Source of the DNA: an uncultured Prevotellaceae bacterium
GTDB lineage: Bacteria > Bacteroidota > Bacteroidia > Bacteroidales > Muribaculaceae
NCBI GenBank assembly: GCA_900318255.1
Contig: ONJX01000019.1
Location: 1-59,707 of the forward strand
Length of the DNA stretch: 59,707 bases
Reading direction: 5' to 3'
Of this stretch, positions 43,613 to 54,123 are shown piece after piece (within the stretch, counting starts at the first letter, position 1; each line of letters starts with the position of its first letter). Below the pieces are notes generated by a model that worked only from the letters and a program-made list of their open reading frames with translations, did not search any database and was not told the origin of the DNA. Both the position numbers and the translations under genes were made by a program.

Positions 43613-45115
43613 ATTTAGCATTTGGTCGATGGTGGTGCGGTTGTTGCTCAGGCGGGGCACTTTGCGCTGGCCTCCGAGCTTGCCTGTGGAGGCGAGCCAC
43701 TGGTCGAAGAGGCCTCGGCGCGCCACCACCACCTGTGGCGCGTCGAGGAAGATGCTCTGGTAGCGCTTGGCCTGGTAGTCGCCGTTGAGCGCTTGCAGGT
43801 GCTCGTCGAGCAGTGCGGCAAATTGCTCAATGCTGGCAGGCTCCGTCTCAAACTCTATGAGCCACTGGTGGCGCCCCTTGCTCTTGTCGCCGGCATAGAC
43901 GGGTGCGGCAGTGTAGTTGAGCACTTGCGCCCCTGTCTGCTGCGAGGCGCGGGTGATGGCCTTGTCGGCATTGTGCACCATCAGCTCCTCGCCAAAGGCG
44001 TTGATGAAGCTCTTGGTGCGTCCGGCAATATTGATTTTCACGGGGTTGAGCTGCTCGATGTACACTGTGTCGCCTATGCGGTATCGCCACAGGCCGTTGC
44101 AGGCGGTGATGATGAGCTCGTAGGTCTTGCCCGCCTCTATCTCCCAGATGGGTAGCACGTCGGGGTGGTCGCTGTCGATCTCGCTCAAGGGTATGAACTC
44201 GTAGAACACCCCCACGTCGAGCAGCAGCAGCATGGCTGTGGTGCTCCAGTCGCTCTGTGTGGCAAAGAATCCCTCGCTGGCGTTGTAGGTGTTGAGGAAG
44301 TGCATCTTGCTCATGTCGCACAAGCGCTCATATTGCTCCCGGTAGGGCTCGAAGGCGATGCCGCCGTGGAAGAATACTTCAAGATTGGGCCACACGTCAT
44401 GAATGCAGTCCTTGCCGGTAGCTTTTAGCACTTCTTTTATCACGGTTAAGAACCACGAAGGCACGCCGCTCAGGTTGGTGATGTTCTCGCCCTTGCTCTT
44501 CTCGACGAGTGCCGGCAGCTTCACCGCCCAGTCCTCGAGCAGTGCTGTGTGCTTGTCGGGCACGCGGAAGAGGTTGGCAATGGGGTTGATATTGTTGATG
44601 AGCGTGGCCGAGAGGTCGCCCACACGGGTGCCGGGCTTGAGGTTCAGCTCGTTGGCAAACGACCCGCCCAGTATCAGTGCCTTGCCCGAGAACAGGCGGC
44701 TCGCGGGGTTGAGGTTGAGGTAGTGCGACACCACGTCGCTGGCACCCTTGTAATGGTTCCAGCGCAGCGACTCGGGCGTGATGGGGATGTACTTGTGGTT
44801 GCCGTCGCTGGTGCCAGAGGACTGCGCGAAGTTGAAGCAGCGGCCGGGCCACAGCACGTCTTTCTCGCCACCGACCATGCGCATGATAGCTGGTTGCAGG
44901 TCTTCGTAGCGGTAAAGTGGCACGCGGGTGGCAAACTCCTTGTAGGTGCGACAAGTGGAGAAGTCATATTTGCGGCCAAACCAGGTGAGGGCGGCCTTCT
45001 CTATGAGCCTGACGAGCTGCTCCTGCTGCACGCTGTCGGCATGGTCGATGAAGCGCGCATGGTCTTTCAGGCGCGAGAGCAGTCGTGGACGGGCTATGGG
45101 TGTGAAATTGAGCAA
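43595..45115 (-). CDS. GH3-superfamily acyl-amide synthetase-like protein
   Basis: 506 residues, the normal size for bacterial GH3 proteins. Markers: WPGRCFNFAQSSGTSDGNHKYIP (about 92-114, ATP-binding), GGIAFEPYREQY, NTYNASEGFFATQSDW and VNEYYEF-like VFYEFIPLSEID, and a C-terminal GEELMVHNADKAI. GH3 enzymes are related to firefly luciferase-type adenylases and join acyl groups to amino acids in plants; the bacterial substrate is unknown. The last residues (LMHNS) come from the ATGCAYA array. Confidence 0.85.
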   Translation of the reverse strand: MLNFTPIARPRLLSRLKDHARFIDHADSVQQEQLVRLIEKAALTWFGRKYDFSTCRTYKEFATRVPLYRYEDLQPAIMRMVGGEKDVLWPGRCFNFAQSSGTSDGNHKYIPITPESLRWNHYKGASDVVSHYLNLNPASRLFSGKALILGGSFANELNLKPGTRVGDLSATLINNINPIANLFRVPDKHTALLEDWAVKLPALVEKSKGENITNLSGVPSWFLTVIKEVLKATGKDCIHDVWPNLEVFFHGGIAFEPYREQYERLCDMSKMHFLNTYNASEGFFATQSDWSTTAMLLLLDVGVFYEFIPLSEIDSDHPDVLPIWEIEAGKTYELIITACNGLWRYRIGDTVYIEQLNPVKINIAGRTKSFINAFGEELMVHNADKAITRASQQTGAQVLNYTAAPVYAGDKSKGRHQWLIEFETEPASIEQFAALLDEHLQALNGDYQAKRYQSIFLDAPQVVVARRGLFDQWLASTGKLGGQRKVPRLSNNRTTIDQMLNLMHNS

Positions 45116-45126
45116 AACAAGATAAG

Positions 45127-45249
45127 TATAAGTGTAAAATGTTAAGTGTTAAGTGTTAAGTAGGGACAAGGCGTGCCTTGTCCGTGAGTTTTTTGTTGGG
45201 ACAAGGCGTGCCTTGTCCGTTTGTGAATCGAGAGGTGCCTTGTTCGTGA
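45127..45249. repeat. TTAAGTG units with two palindromes and a third partial one
   Basis: TTAAGTG-type units (45127-45162), palindromes GGACAAGGCGTGCCTTGTCC at 45164-45183 and 45199-45218, and a half copy (GAGGTGCCTTGTTCGTGAG) at 45231-45249. It occupies the 5' leader of the GH3-like gene. Confidence 0.85.
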
Positions 45250-45290
45250 GAGACGGCACACTGGTGTGGTCTCGTCGTGTTTTTTCACCA

Positions 45291-45298
45291 CAAAATTA
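45291..45298 (-). promoter_or_regulatory. -7 box of the GH3-like gene
   Basis: Minus-strand TAATTTTG fits TAnnTTTG; transcripts from here would carry the palindromic repeats in the leader. Confidence 0.45.
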
Positions 45299-45381
45299 AT
45301 GTTTTCGCTGCTAGTGGGCAAATTTTCACACTAAAAAAGTTTTTTGTCAAGAAAGAGCAACTGCTTTACCCTCATTTTTTA

Positions 45382-45389
45382 TAACTTTG
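45382..45389 (+). promoter_or_regulatory. -7 box of the AlgI-like gene
   Basis: TAACTTTG fits TAnnTTTG; about 28 nt before the ATG at 45418. Confidence 0.6.
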
Positions 45390-45417
45390 CAGGTCATTTT
45401 TTACAGTAGCACAACCT

Positions 45418-46857
45418 ATGTCGTTTAATTCCATAGAATTTATCATATTTTTGCCACTAGTGTTTTTGCTTTACTGGTTTGTCTTTAAAGGCACCAAGAA
45501 GCAGAACCTGCTCATAGTGGTGGCAAGTTATGTGTTTTATGGATGGTGGGACTGGCGGTTCTTGGTGTTAATAGCCATCACCACGCTTTGCAGCTATGCG
45601 AGCGGTTTGCTCATAGCGCGATGTGAAGGTAAGCGGCGATGTCAAAAAGCGGTGAGTGCTGCCAACATAGTGCTGAACCTCTCGATACTGGCGGTTTTCA
45701 AGTATTACAACTTCTTTATAACCAGCCTTAATGACGTGTTTGCCATGCTTGGCCTGACGCTCGACTGGCCCACGGCAAGCATCATCCTGCCAGTGGGAAT
45801 AAGCTTCTACACTTTCCAGGCCTTGAGCTACTCAATTGATGTCTATCGCAAGAAGATTGAGCCGGTGCGCGACGTAGTGGCGTTTTTTGCATTCATCAGC
45901 TTCTTCCCGCAGCTTGTGGCGGGACCCATTGAGCGAGCCACCAACTTGTTGCCGCAGTTTGTAAAGCCACGCACCTTCGACTACGGCAAGGCGGTAGATG
46001 GCTGCCGCCAGATGCTGTGGGGCTTTTTCAAAAAACTTATTATCGCCGACTCAATAGCCGGGGTTGTAGATGGCGTGTGGACCAACTATGCCGACCATTT
46101 TGCGTTCAACCTGGTGATTTGCAGCATCTTGTTCTCGTTTCAGATTTATTGCGACTTCTCGGGTTATAGCGACATAGCAATAGGTTGTGCGCGATTGTTT
46201 GGCATAAATTTATCGAGGAACTTCGACATTCCCTACCTCTCGCGCAGCTTGCCCGAGTTTTGGCGTCGCTGGCACATATCATTGATGTCGTGGTTTCGCG
46301 ACTACGTTTATTTCCCCATGGGTGGCAGCCGGCGTGGCTTGGGCAGGACCATCTTCAATCTCTATGTGGTGTTCTTCATTAGCGGTCTGTGGCACGGTGC
46401 CGAGTGGTCGTTTGTGCTGTGGGGGCTCTTTCATGCCACTTTCTGCTCGCTCTATCGCTTCTTGCCATTGCGGAGCAAGTTTGAGCACCCTGTGGGCTAC
46501 CATCGCTTGTTGCCACAGGTCAAGGAAGTGGTTATGATAGTGTTCACCTTCTTCCTCGTGACGGTGGGGTGGATTTTGTTCCGCGCTCCCGACATGAGCA
46601 CGGCATGTGACTTCATCAGTCACATGTGCAGCGGCTCAATCTTGCACTTCGACTACGTAATAGGCAAGTGGCAGCTATTGTTGTGCTTGCTGCTCATGGT
46701 AGTGGAGTGGATACAGCGCGACAAGCAGCATGTGCTTCAGCTCTCGGGAAAGGTTTTCGCCAAGCGAGGGGTGAGGTGGGCACTCTATGTGTTTATTGTG
46801 CTCTACACCTTGCTGTGGCAAGAAACGAGTCAAGTGTTCTTGTATTTCCAATTCTGA
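45418..46857 (+). CDS. MBOAT-family O-acyltransferase (AlgI-like)
   Basis: 479 residues with about ten to twelve membrane helices. Conserved MBOAT features: LPVGISFYTFQALSY near 122-136, FWRRWHISL with His286 and ISGLWHGAEW with His326, the likely catalytic pair. Such proteins pass acetyl groups across the inner membrane for O-acetylation of a surface polysaccharide. The SGNH-type gene starting 16 nt downstream is its probable periplasmic partner. No polymer synthesis genes adjoin. Confidence 0.9.
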   Translation: MSFNSIEFIIFLPLVFLLYWFVFKGTKKQNLLIVVASYVFYGWWDWRFLVLIAITTLCSYASGLLIARCEGKRRCQKAVSAANIVLNLSILAVFKYYNFFITSLNDVFAMLGLTLDWPTASIILPVGISFYTFQALSYSIDVYRKKIEPVRDVVAFFAFISFFPQLVAGPIERATNLLPQFVKPRTFDYGKAVDGCRQMLWGFFKKLIIADSIAGVVDGVWTNYADHFAFNLVICSILFSFQIYCDFSGYSDIAIGCARLFGINLSRNFDIPYLSRSLPEFWRRWHISLMSWFRDYVYFPMGGSRRGLGRTIFNLYVVFFISGLWHGAEWSFVLWGLFHATFCSLYRFLPLRSKFEHPVGYHRLLPQVKEVVMIVFTFFLVTVGWILFRAPDMSTACDFISHMCSGSILHFDYVIGKWQLLLCLLLMVVEWIQRDKQHVLQLSGKVFAKRGVRWALYVFIVLYTLLWQETSQVFLYFQF

Positions 46858-46873
46858 AATAAAAAGTAGTGCG

Positions 46874-47800
46874 ATGAAGCGTTTTTTAAAAAAATCTGCA
46901 TTGTTTCTTGCCATCGTTGCCTTGCTGCTGGGTTGCTGCGAAATTGTGGTGCGACACACCCCCAATTCCTATACCTTGAAGAACGACTGGATGACGCAGC
47001 ATGGCAGCCGCGTGCGAACCCTTATTACAGGAAATTCTCACGCCTATTATGGCATAAAGCCCAGCGTGATGGGCGATAGCATTTTCAATATTGCCAATGT
47101 GACGCAAGATCATGAATATGACTATTTCCTGCTCACAAAATTTGAATCGCAGCTCACCAACGTCAAGAACTTGGTAGTCATAGTGGATGAGACCAACATT
47201 TTTGACCCGCCCCTAGAGGACGGCAAGGAATGGTTCAGGGGCATTTACTACAAGATTTATTACGGCTACGACAAGCATAGCAACTTCTCAAAATATAATT
47301 TTGAGATTTCAAACTTCTCGCGTTTCACCCTTAAGTGTCAGCGTATAGTGGAAAATTTCTTCACCGGAGCCACTTCCCGCGACTGCGACAGTTTGGGATG
47401 GGGTTGCATCTTTACGGCACCCGATCATTTTGATGCTGCGGCGATGCTTGAGGAGGCAAAGTTCACTGTCGAGGCTCACAAGTGCGAGGACTGGTCAAGG
47501 GTAGATTACAACGTGCAGTATCTTAACAAGATAGGTGAGTGGTGCAAGCGTCGCAATGTCAACATTATTGTCATCACCCCGCCCATGTGGGAGAAATATG
47601 TTGACATGGTTGACCCTAAGCAGATAGCTGTGATGCACGACGTTATAAATGCGTTTGTGAGCAAGTATAACGCGAAATACCGGGATTACTTGCGTGACGG
47701 GCGTTTTAGAGGCCGTGATTTTCGCGACAGCGATCATCTGTCGGACTTAGGTGCCGAGAAGTTCTCGCTCATTCTCAAGCAAGATTTCCCTGAATTGTAG
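46874..47800 (+). CDS. SGNH/AlgJ-like periplasmic partner of the MBOAT protein
   Basis: 308 residues from the ATG at 46874; in-frame codons before it overlap the MBOAT gene and encode nothing family-like. One N-terminal membrane anchor (about 8-25), then a periplasmic domain with TGNSHAYYGI (Ser55 as possible nucleophile) and the C-terminal DSDHLSDLGAEKFS, which supplies the Asp-His pair of SGNH hydrolases. By analogy with AlgJ/AlgX it would place acetyl groups onto the glycan. Acceptor unknown. Confidence 0.75.
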   Translation: MKRFLKKSALFLAIVALLLGCCEIVVRHTPNSYTLKNDWMTQHGSRVRTLITGNSHAYYGIKPSVMGDSIFNIANVTQDHEYDYFLLTKFESQLTNVKNLVVIVDETNIFDPPLEDGKEWFRGIYYKIYYGYDKHSNFSKYNFEISNFSRFTLKCQRIVENFFTGATSRDCDSLGWGCIFTAPDHFDAAAMLEEAKFTVEAHKCEDWSRVDYNVQYLNKIGEWCKRRNVNIIVITPPMWEKYVDMVDPKQIAVMHDVINAFVSKYNAKYRDYLRDGRFRGRDFRDSDHLSDLGAEKFSLILKQDFPEL

Positions 47801-47840
47801 TAGATGCACTCAAACCAATCTTGACCGATTAGGGTTTAAC

Positions 47841-47883
47841 AAAGGAGAGAGCCCCGTCGTGTGTGGGGACTCTCTCCTTTTTT
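47841..47883. terminator. Bidirectional terminator between the SGNH-like gene and eno
   Basis: AAAGGAGAGAGCCCC / GGGGACTCTCTCCTTT stem with one mismatch, A-run on one side and T-run on the other; it serves the converging genes on both strands. Confidence 0.9.
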
Positions 47884-47905
47884 GATTTCATTGCTCTGTG
47901 GCGGT

Positions 47906-49231
<1,326 letters not shown>

Positions 49232-49267
49232 TTAGTGTTTTATAAAAAGTGCTTTTATATTTTTCTG

Positions 49268-49275
49268 CAAAAATA
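49268..49275 (-). promoter_or_regulatory. -7 box of eno
   Basis: Minus-strand TATTTTTG fits TAnnTTTG; about 55 nt before the ATG. Confidence 0.55.
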
Positions 49276-49345
49276 GTGAATTACTGGCAAAAGTCAAAAT
49301 GTGAGGTTTTTTATTGCCTGAAAAAACTAAGACAAACGATTGCTT

Positions 49346-52300
49346 TTATTCCTGGACGATGATGGGGAAAGCGCAGTAGTGGCATGTGGTGCCGTCGCTC
49401 ACTATTGCCATCATGGTGAAGTAGCCTGGTTCATTGGGCACTATCTTTAGGTAGAGGATGCCCTGGCTGGAAACCGTGGTGACATTGGCAATGAGAGGGT
49501 TGTCGCTCAGCCCTGTTAGTCCGCTTGTCAAATAACTGTTGGTGTTTTGGTTTAACACTTTTATCATCTGTGGCCCATCGGCTAGCGATATGTACTGGTC
49601 AACACCCAGGTTTTTCTTGTTCAGGAACCTGTAAGGCGTTAGTGCGTTGACGTCCGAGAGGATGTAGTCGTAGATGATAGTGATGTCGGCAGCGGTGATT
49701 GCCCCGTCGCGGTTCACGTCGCAATGGCCCACAATGTCGCCTGCGATATCTCCGAGCATGGCCGACATGACCATGGTGATGTCATAGGCATTTACTGACT
49801 TGTCGTTGTTGACATCGACACCATCATAGAGGTATTGGCTGGTGTTGACTTGCGAAGCGCTGCTCCAGGGTGCAGTGTTGCGATAGCTGTTCTCGGCATC
49901 ATGTGGCACAAAAATCGCGGGGTGTGTCGTCGTCTCAAAAAAGTCGTTGTCCACTTGTGGCGGCTCGGCATTGCACAGCCACATCTGGCTGAGCGATGTG
50001 CAGCCCTTGAAAACCTGTTGCCCAAAGTTCTTGATGTCGTTAGTGAAGAACACCTTGTTCAGTGCTGTGCAGTCCTCAAAAGCACCGTCGCCAATGCTGT
50101 TGAGCATGTTGCTCAGCACTACCACGGTGAGCGAAGAACACCCCTTGAAGGCGTGACGGCCCATGGTGGTGAGCATGCCGTGGACAAATGGGAACTGCTT
50201 GAGGTTGCTGCATCCCACGAAGGCTTCGTCGCCTATTAATGTGAGATTCTCGCCGCCAGTGATTTTGGTGAGTGCAGAACACTGTGCAAAGGCTCGTTGC
50301 CCGATGGTGCCTACCGAGACTATGTTATCGACGGTGTGCAGCGCGGTGCATCCCTCAAAGGTTTTGTTGCTAATGTAGCCCAGTGATCGGCTTGCGTTGA
50401 GCACCTTGAGATGGGGGTTGCGGGCAAAAGCCTGAGGCATGATAGTATCTACTGCGCTAGGCAGGATAAACGTGTGCTGGGTTTTAGTGGTGGGATAGTA
50501 ATAGAGGTGATTGCCGCGCTTGTTGTAAAGCACGTTGTCGATAATCGTGAAATGCGGGTTGTTGCCAGTTAATGAGATAGTCTGTAGCGAGGTGAGGGCG
50601 GCAAGGGGGTTGATGTCGTCGCTAATGTCGATGACGGCGAGGCTGTCGCAGCTCATTTTCAGGGTTTTCACTAGCCCAGTCACTTGTGTAGTGGCAGTGT
50701 TCTTGAGCTCGGTAATCCAGTAGAAACGGCTGTTAAGGGTCATTCCAGAGGGAATGGTGGCTGTGCCGCTGGCATCAACAGCCGCTGGCAAGATGCCTAC
50801 CAGTGTCACTTGGTTGAGGTCGTTCCAGTCGTAGGCAAACTGGTTGTCGCAATACACGTCGTAGCACTCAACAATGTCTTTGAACCCCTGCCATGCTGGT
50901 AGCCCCTGGTAGATGGTGGCAGTACCCATGGGCACTTGCAGTGTGGCGCCAGCCTTGAGTTGTGAGGTGATGCCACTGGTGTCGTCGGTGGTGGCAGTGC
51001 TGCTTCGGTAGTTGATAAATTGCAGGTTGGTGCCGTCGAAGCACTTGTCGCTAAAGACGGTGGTGGTGGCAGGGATGGCCACCCTCTTGAGGTGAGTGGC
51101 ATTGACCACGGCGCCGGTTTTAATCTCGGTCACGCCAGGCGGTATGTAAAGAGCCTCATCGGTTTTGTTGGGAGGATAGATTGCTAGCTTGCTGAGCTCG
51201 TCGGCTTGCTCAGGGTCAAAGCCATAGCCATATTTCATCTCGTAGAGCACACCCTCAATCGAGGTGTAGTAAGGGCAGTTGGGGTCAACGAGAATTTCGG
51301 TCAGTGCCGAAGAGCCTTTCAGAGCATTAGGCTCAACGCACGTGATAGATCGTGGCAATGAGAGCGAGTTGAGGCTCGTGCAATGCGCAAAGGCGTTCTC
51401 GCTGATGGTTGACACTCCCATCACCAGGTTCACATTCTTGAGGCTAGAGCAGTTCTCAAAAGCACCTTTTGAGATAATGCGCACGGTAGAAGGAACTTGC
51501 ACGGTGGTCAGCTGCGTGCAGCCCGCAAAGGCCCTTTCTCCAAGAGTGGTGATGCCCTCGATGAGCGTGATGGTGGTGAGGCTGGTGCAGCCCGCAAAGC
51601 TCTCGGTGCCAATGGCGTTGAGTTTAAGGGCGTTGCCAGTATTTAATGAGGTGATGTTTTTGTTTTTGAAAGCGTTGTCGCTAATGGAGGTGACATTATA
51701 ATTCTCGCCACTGTAACCAGTGATGTTGTTTCTCACAACAACGCTGGTGGTAGCCTGCTGTGAGCCATTGAGGGCAACGGTGCTTGCCGAGGTCTTGAGG
51801 TAGGTGTAGCCGTTGTGGTCGATGAAGGAGTAGGGTAGCTCTGCGATGTTATAGCCTCGCCAGCCCACGGCGTTCTGGTAGAGGGTGGCAGTCTCGCCAG
51901 CCTGTCCTGTCGATGGCACATGCACCGTGGTTGAACTGTCGAGGGCAAAAGGGTCGCCGCTAAGCGGCAGTGGATGGGTGGCGGTGACAGTGATGCTCGA
52001 GAGCTGCGTGCAGCCGTCGAATATTGATGTGCCCATGTGCTCAATGTTGCCTGGCAGCACGATGCTGGTGAGCGAGGTGCAATGAGCGAAGGCACTGGAG
52101 CCCAATGAGTAGATGCCGCCATGCCCTTCAAGCCTCTCGCATGAGGACCATTTCACGTTGTGCAGCGATGTGCAGCGCACGAATGCCCCATTGCCCACTA
52201 GCACTGGAGAGTCGTTGTTCATGGTCACGGTGCTCAGTGCCTCGCATTGTGCAAAGGCGTAGTCGCCTATCTCAGTCATGCCCTCGGTGATGGTGACGGC

Positions 52301-52642
52301 GGTGAGAGCCGAGCAGTTGAGGAAGGCACGCCGCCCTATCGTGGACACGTTAGCTCCAAAGACCACGCCAGTGAGCCCGGCACAGTCGCGAAAGGCATTC
52401 TCTCCCACGGCAGTGACGTCGTAGGTCTTGCCGCTGTTGCTCACCGTGGCGGGGATGGTGACCTGTCCGCTATAGCTGTTGTAGCCATTGCCGAAGGTCA
52501 CCTCGGCAGTGAGTGTCTTGTCGTTGATGTTGTAGTAGATATTATTGGCACTGAAGTCAAAGGCGCTGACAGTGACACTGCACATCAGCGACAAGAGAGC
52601 GGCAATAACCGCCACGCGATGCCATTGCTCTAGGTGTATCAT
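49346..52642 (-). CDS. Secreted BspA-like LRR_5 protein with dockerin-type module
   Basis: 1098 residues. Signal peptide about 1-28, then roughly 60-920 filled by LRR_5 (BspA/Treponema-type) repeats of about 23 residues with the pattern IGxxAFxxCxxLTxVxxxxxxxx. Near 940-1000 a pair of Ca-binding-like segments (DVNNDKSVNAYDIT and DVNRDGAITAADIT) forms a type I dockerin-like module. A beta domain of about 95 residues ends the protein; it does not show the usual T9SS tail. Surface binding role likely, partner unknown. No matching cohesin is in the window. Confidence 0.85.
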   Translation of the reverse strand: MIHLEQWHRVAVIAALLSLMCSVTVSAFDFSANNIYYNINDKTLTAEVTFGNGYNSYSGQVTIPATVSNSGKTYDVTAVGENAFRDCAGLTGVVFGANVSTIGRRAFLNCSALTAVTITEGMTEIGDYAFAQCEALSTVTMNNDSPVLVGNGAFVRCTSLHNVKWSSCERLEGHGGIYSLGSSAFAHCTSLTSIVLPGNIEHMGTSIFDGCTQLSSITVTATHPLPLSGDPFALDSSTTVHVPSTGQAGETATLYQNAVGWRGYNIAELPYSFIDHNGYTYLKTSASTVALNGSQQATTSVVVRNNITGYSGENYNVTSISDNAFKNKNITSLNTGNALKLNAIGTESFAGCTSLTTITLIEGITTLGERAFAGCTQLTTVQVPSTVRIISKGAFENCSSLKNVNLVMGVSTISENAFAHCTSLNSLSLPRSITCVEPNALKGSSALTEILVDPNCPYYTSIEGVLYEMKYGYGFDPEQADELSKLAIYPPNKTDEALYIPPGVTEIKTGAVVNATHLKRVAIPATTTVFSDKCFDGTNLQFINYRSSTATTDDTSGITSQLKAGATLQVPMGTATIYQGLPAWQGFKDIVECYDVYCDNQFAYDWNDLNQVTLVGILPAAVDASGTATIPSGMTLNSRFYWITELKNTATTQVTGLVKTLKMSCDSLAVIDISDDINPLAALTSLQTISLTGNNPHFTIIDNVLYNKRGNHLYYYPTTKTQHTFILPSAVDTIMPQAFARNPHLKVLNASRSLGYISNKTFEGCTALHTVDNIVSVGTIGQRAFAQCSALTKITGGENLTLIGDEAFVGCSNLKQFPFVHGMLTTMGRHAFKGCSSLTVVVLSNMLNSIGDGAFEDCTALNKVFFTNDIKNFGQQVFKGCTSLSQMWLCNAEPPQVDNDFFETTTHPAIFVPHDAENSYRNTAPWSSASQVNTSQYLYDGVDVNNDKSVNAYDITMVMSAMLGDIAGDIVGHCDVNRDGAITAADITIIYDYILSDVNALTPYRFLNKKNLGVDQYISLADGPQMIKVLNQNTNSYLTSGLTGLSDNPLIANVTTVSSQGILYLKIVPNEPGYFTMMAIVSDGTTCHYCAFPIIVQE

Positions 52643-52791
52643 TAATTCTAAAATTTATTATTATATATTATTAACGTGAAGATGCTAAGAAAATTATATT
52701 ATGGCGGAGTTTTAGCCAGTAATAGAGAAGTAGAGTGACGAGCTATTGAGCAAAAAAAACTATTTCTTGCTATTGTGTTGCAGATTATTTG

Positions 52792-52799
52792 TAACTTTG
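52792..52799 (+). promoter_or_regulatory. -7 box of mtaB
   Basis: TAACTTTG fits TAnnTTTG, 21 nt before the chosen ATG at 52821. Confidence 0.65.
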
Positions 52800-52820
52800 C
52801 ACATCAATTTGCGACAATCG

Positions 52821-54122
52821 ATGAACGATGTGGCTCTACATAAGGTGAAATTTGTGACTCTGGGATGCAAGCTCAACTTCTCGGAGAGTGCCACCATTGG
52901 GCAGCAGCTGCTGGAGCGCGGCATCGCCACCACGGTCACTGGCGACGAGACGCCCGACATCTGCGTGGTGAACACTTGCAGTGTCACCTCGCTTGCCGAC
53001 CGCAAGTGCCGGCAGAGCATTCGCAACCTCATCCGCCGCTACCCCCACGCTCTGGTGGTGGTCACGGGCTGCTACGCGCAGCTGCAGGGCAAAGCCATTG
53101 CCGAGATTGCGGGCGTTGACATAGTGCTGGGCAACGAGCAGAAGGGCGACGTGGTAGATTACATCGAGCAGTGGCTCCGCGACAAGCACAATGCCCTGGT
53201 AGTGACTCCTCACCAGGACATTAGCCGCTTTGCCCCCTCATGTGAGTGTGGTGACCGCACCCGCTATTTCCTCAAGGTGCAAGACGGCTGCGACTACTAT
53301 TGCAGCTACTGCACCATTCCGCTGGCTCGTGGCCGCAGCCGCAGCGGCACCATCGCCTCGCTCGTGGAGCAGGCCCAGGATGTGGCTCGGCGTGGCGGCA
53401 AGGAGATAGTGATTACGGGCGTGAACATTGGCGACTTTGGCAAGAACACCGGTGAGCATTTCCTTGACCTGCTCAAGGCCCTCGACCAGGTGGAGGGCAT
53501 AGAACGCTACCGCATCTCGTCGATAGAGCCCGACCTGCTCGACGACCAGACCATAGACTGGTGTGCCACCTCACGAGCCTTCATGCCACACTTCCACATC
53601 CCCTTGCAGTGCGGCAACGACGAGGTGCTGCGACTCATGCGCCGCCACTACACCCGCGACCTCTTTGCCCGCAAGGTGGAGCGCATCCACCAGGCCATGC
53701 CACATGCCTTCATTGGCGTGGATGTGATGGTGGGCACCCGTGGTGAGACGCCCGAGCGCTTCGACGACTCGCTGCAGTTCATCGCCTCGCTTGACGTGCA
53801 GCACCTGCATGTGTTCCCCTATAGCGAGCGTCCCGGCACCCTGGCGCTGCGCATTCCTTACATAGTGCCCAAGGCCGAGCGCGACGCCCGCGTGGCGCGC
53901 ATGATGGAGCTTAGCGAGAGCCAGCAGCGGCAGTTCATTGAGCGCTTCCTCGGCAGCGAGCGCCCAGTGCTCTTTGAGCAGCCCCCTCGCGGCAGCAAGG
54001 TGATGCACGGCTTCACCGACAACTACATTCGCGTCACCGTTCCCTATCGAGCAGAGCTTGTGAACACTGTCACGCCAGTGCTGCTCACCAGCGACATTAT
54101 TTCCTCCTCTCACAATTCATGA
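52821..54122 (+). CDS. mtaB: tRNA (N6-threonylcarbamoyladenosine-37 C2) methylthiotransferase
   Basis: 433 residues from the ATG at 52821; upstream in-frame codons include the promoter and are excluded. N-terminal UPF0004 domain with TLGCKLNFSES and NTCSVT cysteines; radical SAM cluster CDYYCSYC with Cys157, Cys161 and Cys164; C-terminal TRAM-like part. It adds methylthio to t6A37 of tRNAs reading ANN codons. The GCKLN motif points to MtaB rather than MiaB or RimO. The following acyltransferase gene starts 2 nt after its stop. Confidence 0.93.
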   Translation: MNDVALHKVKFVTLGCKLNFSESATIGQQLLERGIATTVTGDETPDICVVNTCSVTSLADRKCRQSIRNLIRRYPHALVVVTGCYAQLQGKAIAEIAGVDIVLGNEQKGDVVDYIEQWLRDKHNALVVTPHQDISRFAPSCECGDRTRYFLKVQDGCDYYCSYCTIPLARGRSRSGTIASLVEQAQDVARRGGKEIVITGVNIGDFGKNTGEHFLDLLKALDQVEGIERYRISSIEPDLLDDQTIDWCATSRAFMPHFHIPLQCGNDEVLRLMRRHYTRDLFARKVERIHQAMPHAFIGVDVMVGTRGETPERFDDSLQFIASLDVQHLHVFPYSERPGTLALRIPYIVPKAERDARVARMMELSESQQRQFIERFLGSERPVLFEQPPRGSKVMHGFTDNYIRVTVPYRAELVNTVTPVLLTSDIISSSHNS

Positions 54123-54123
54123 C

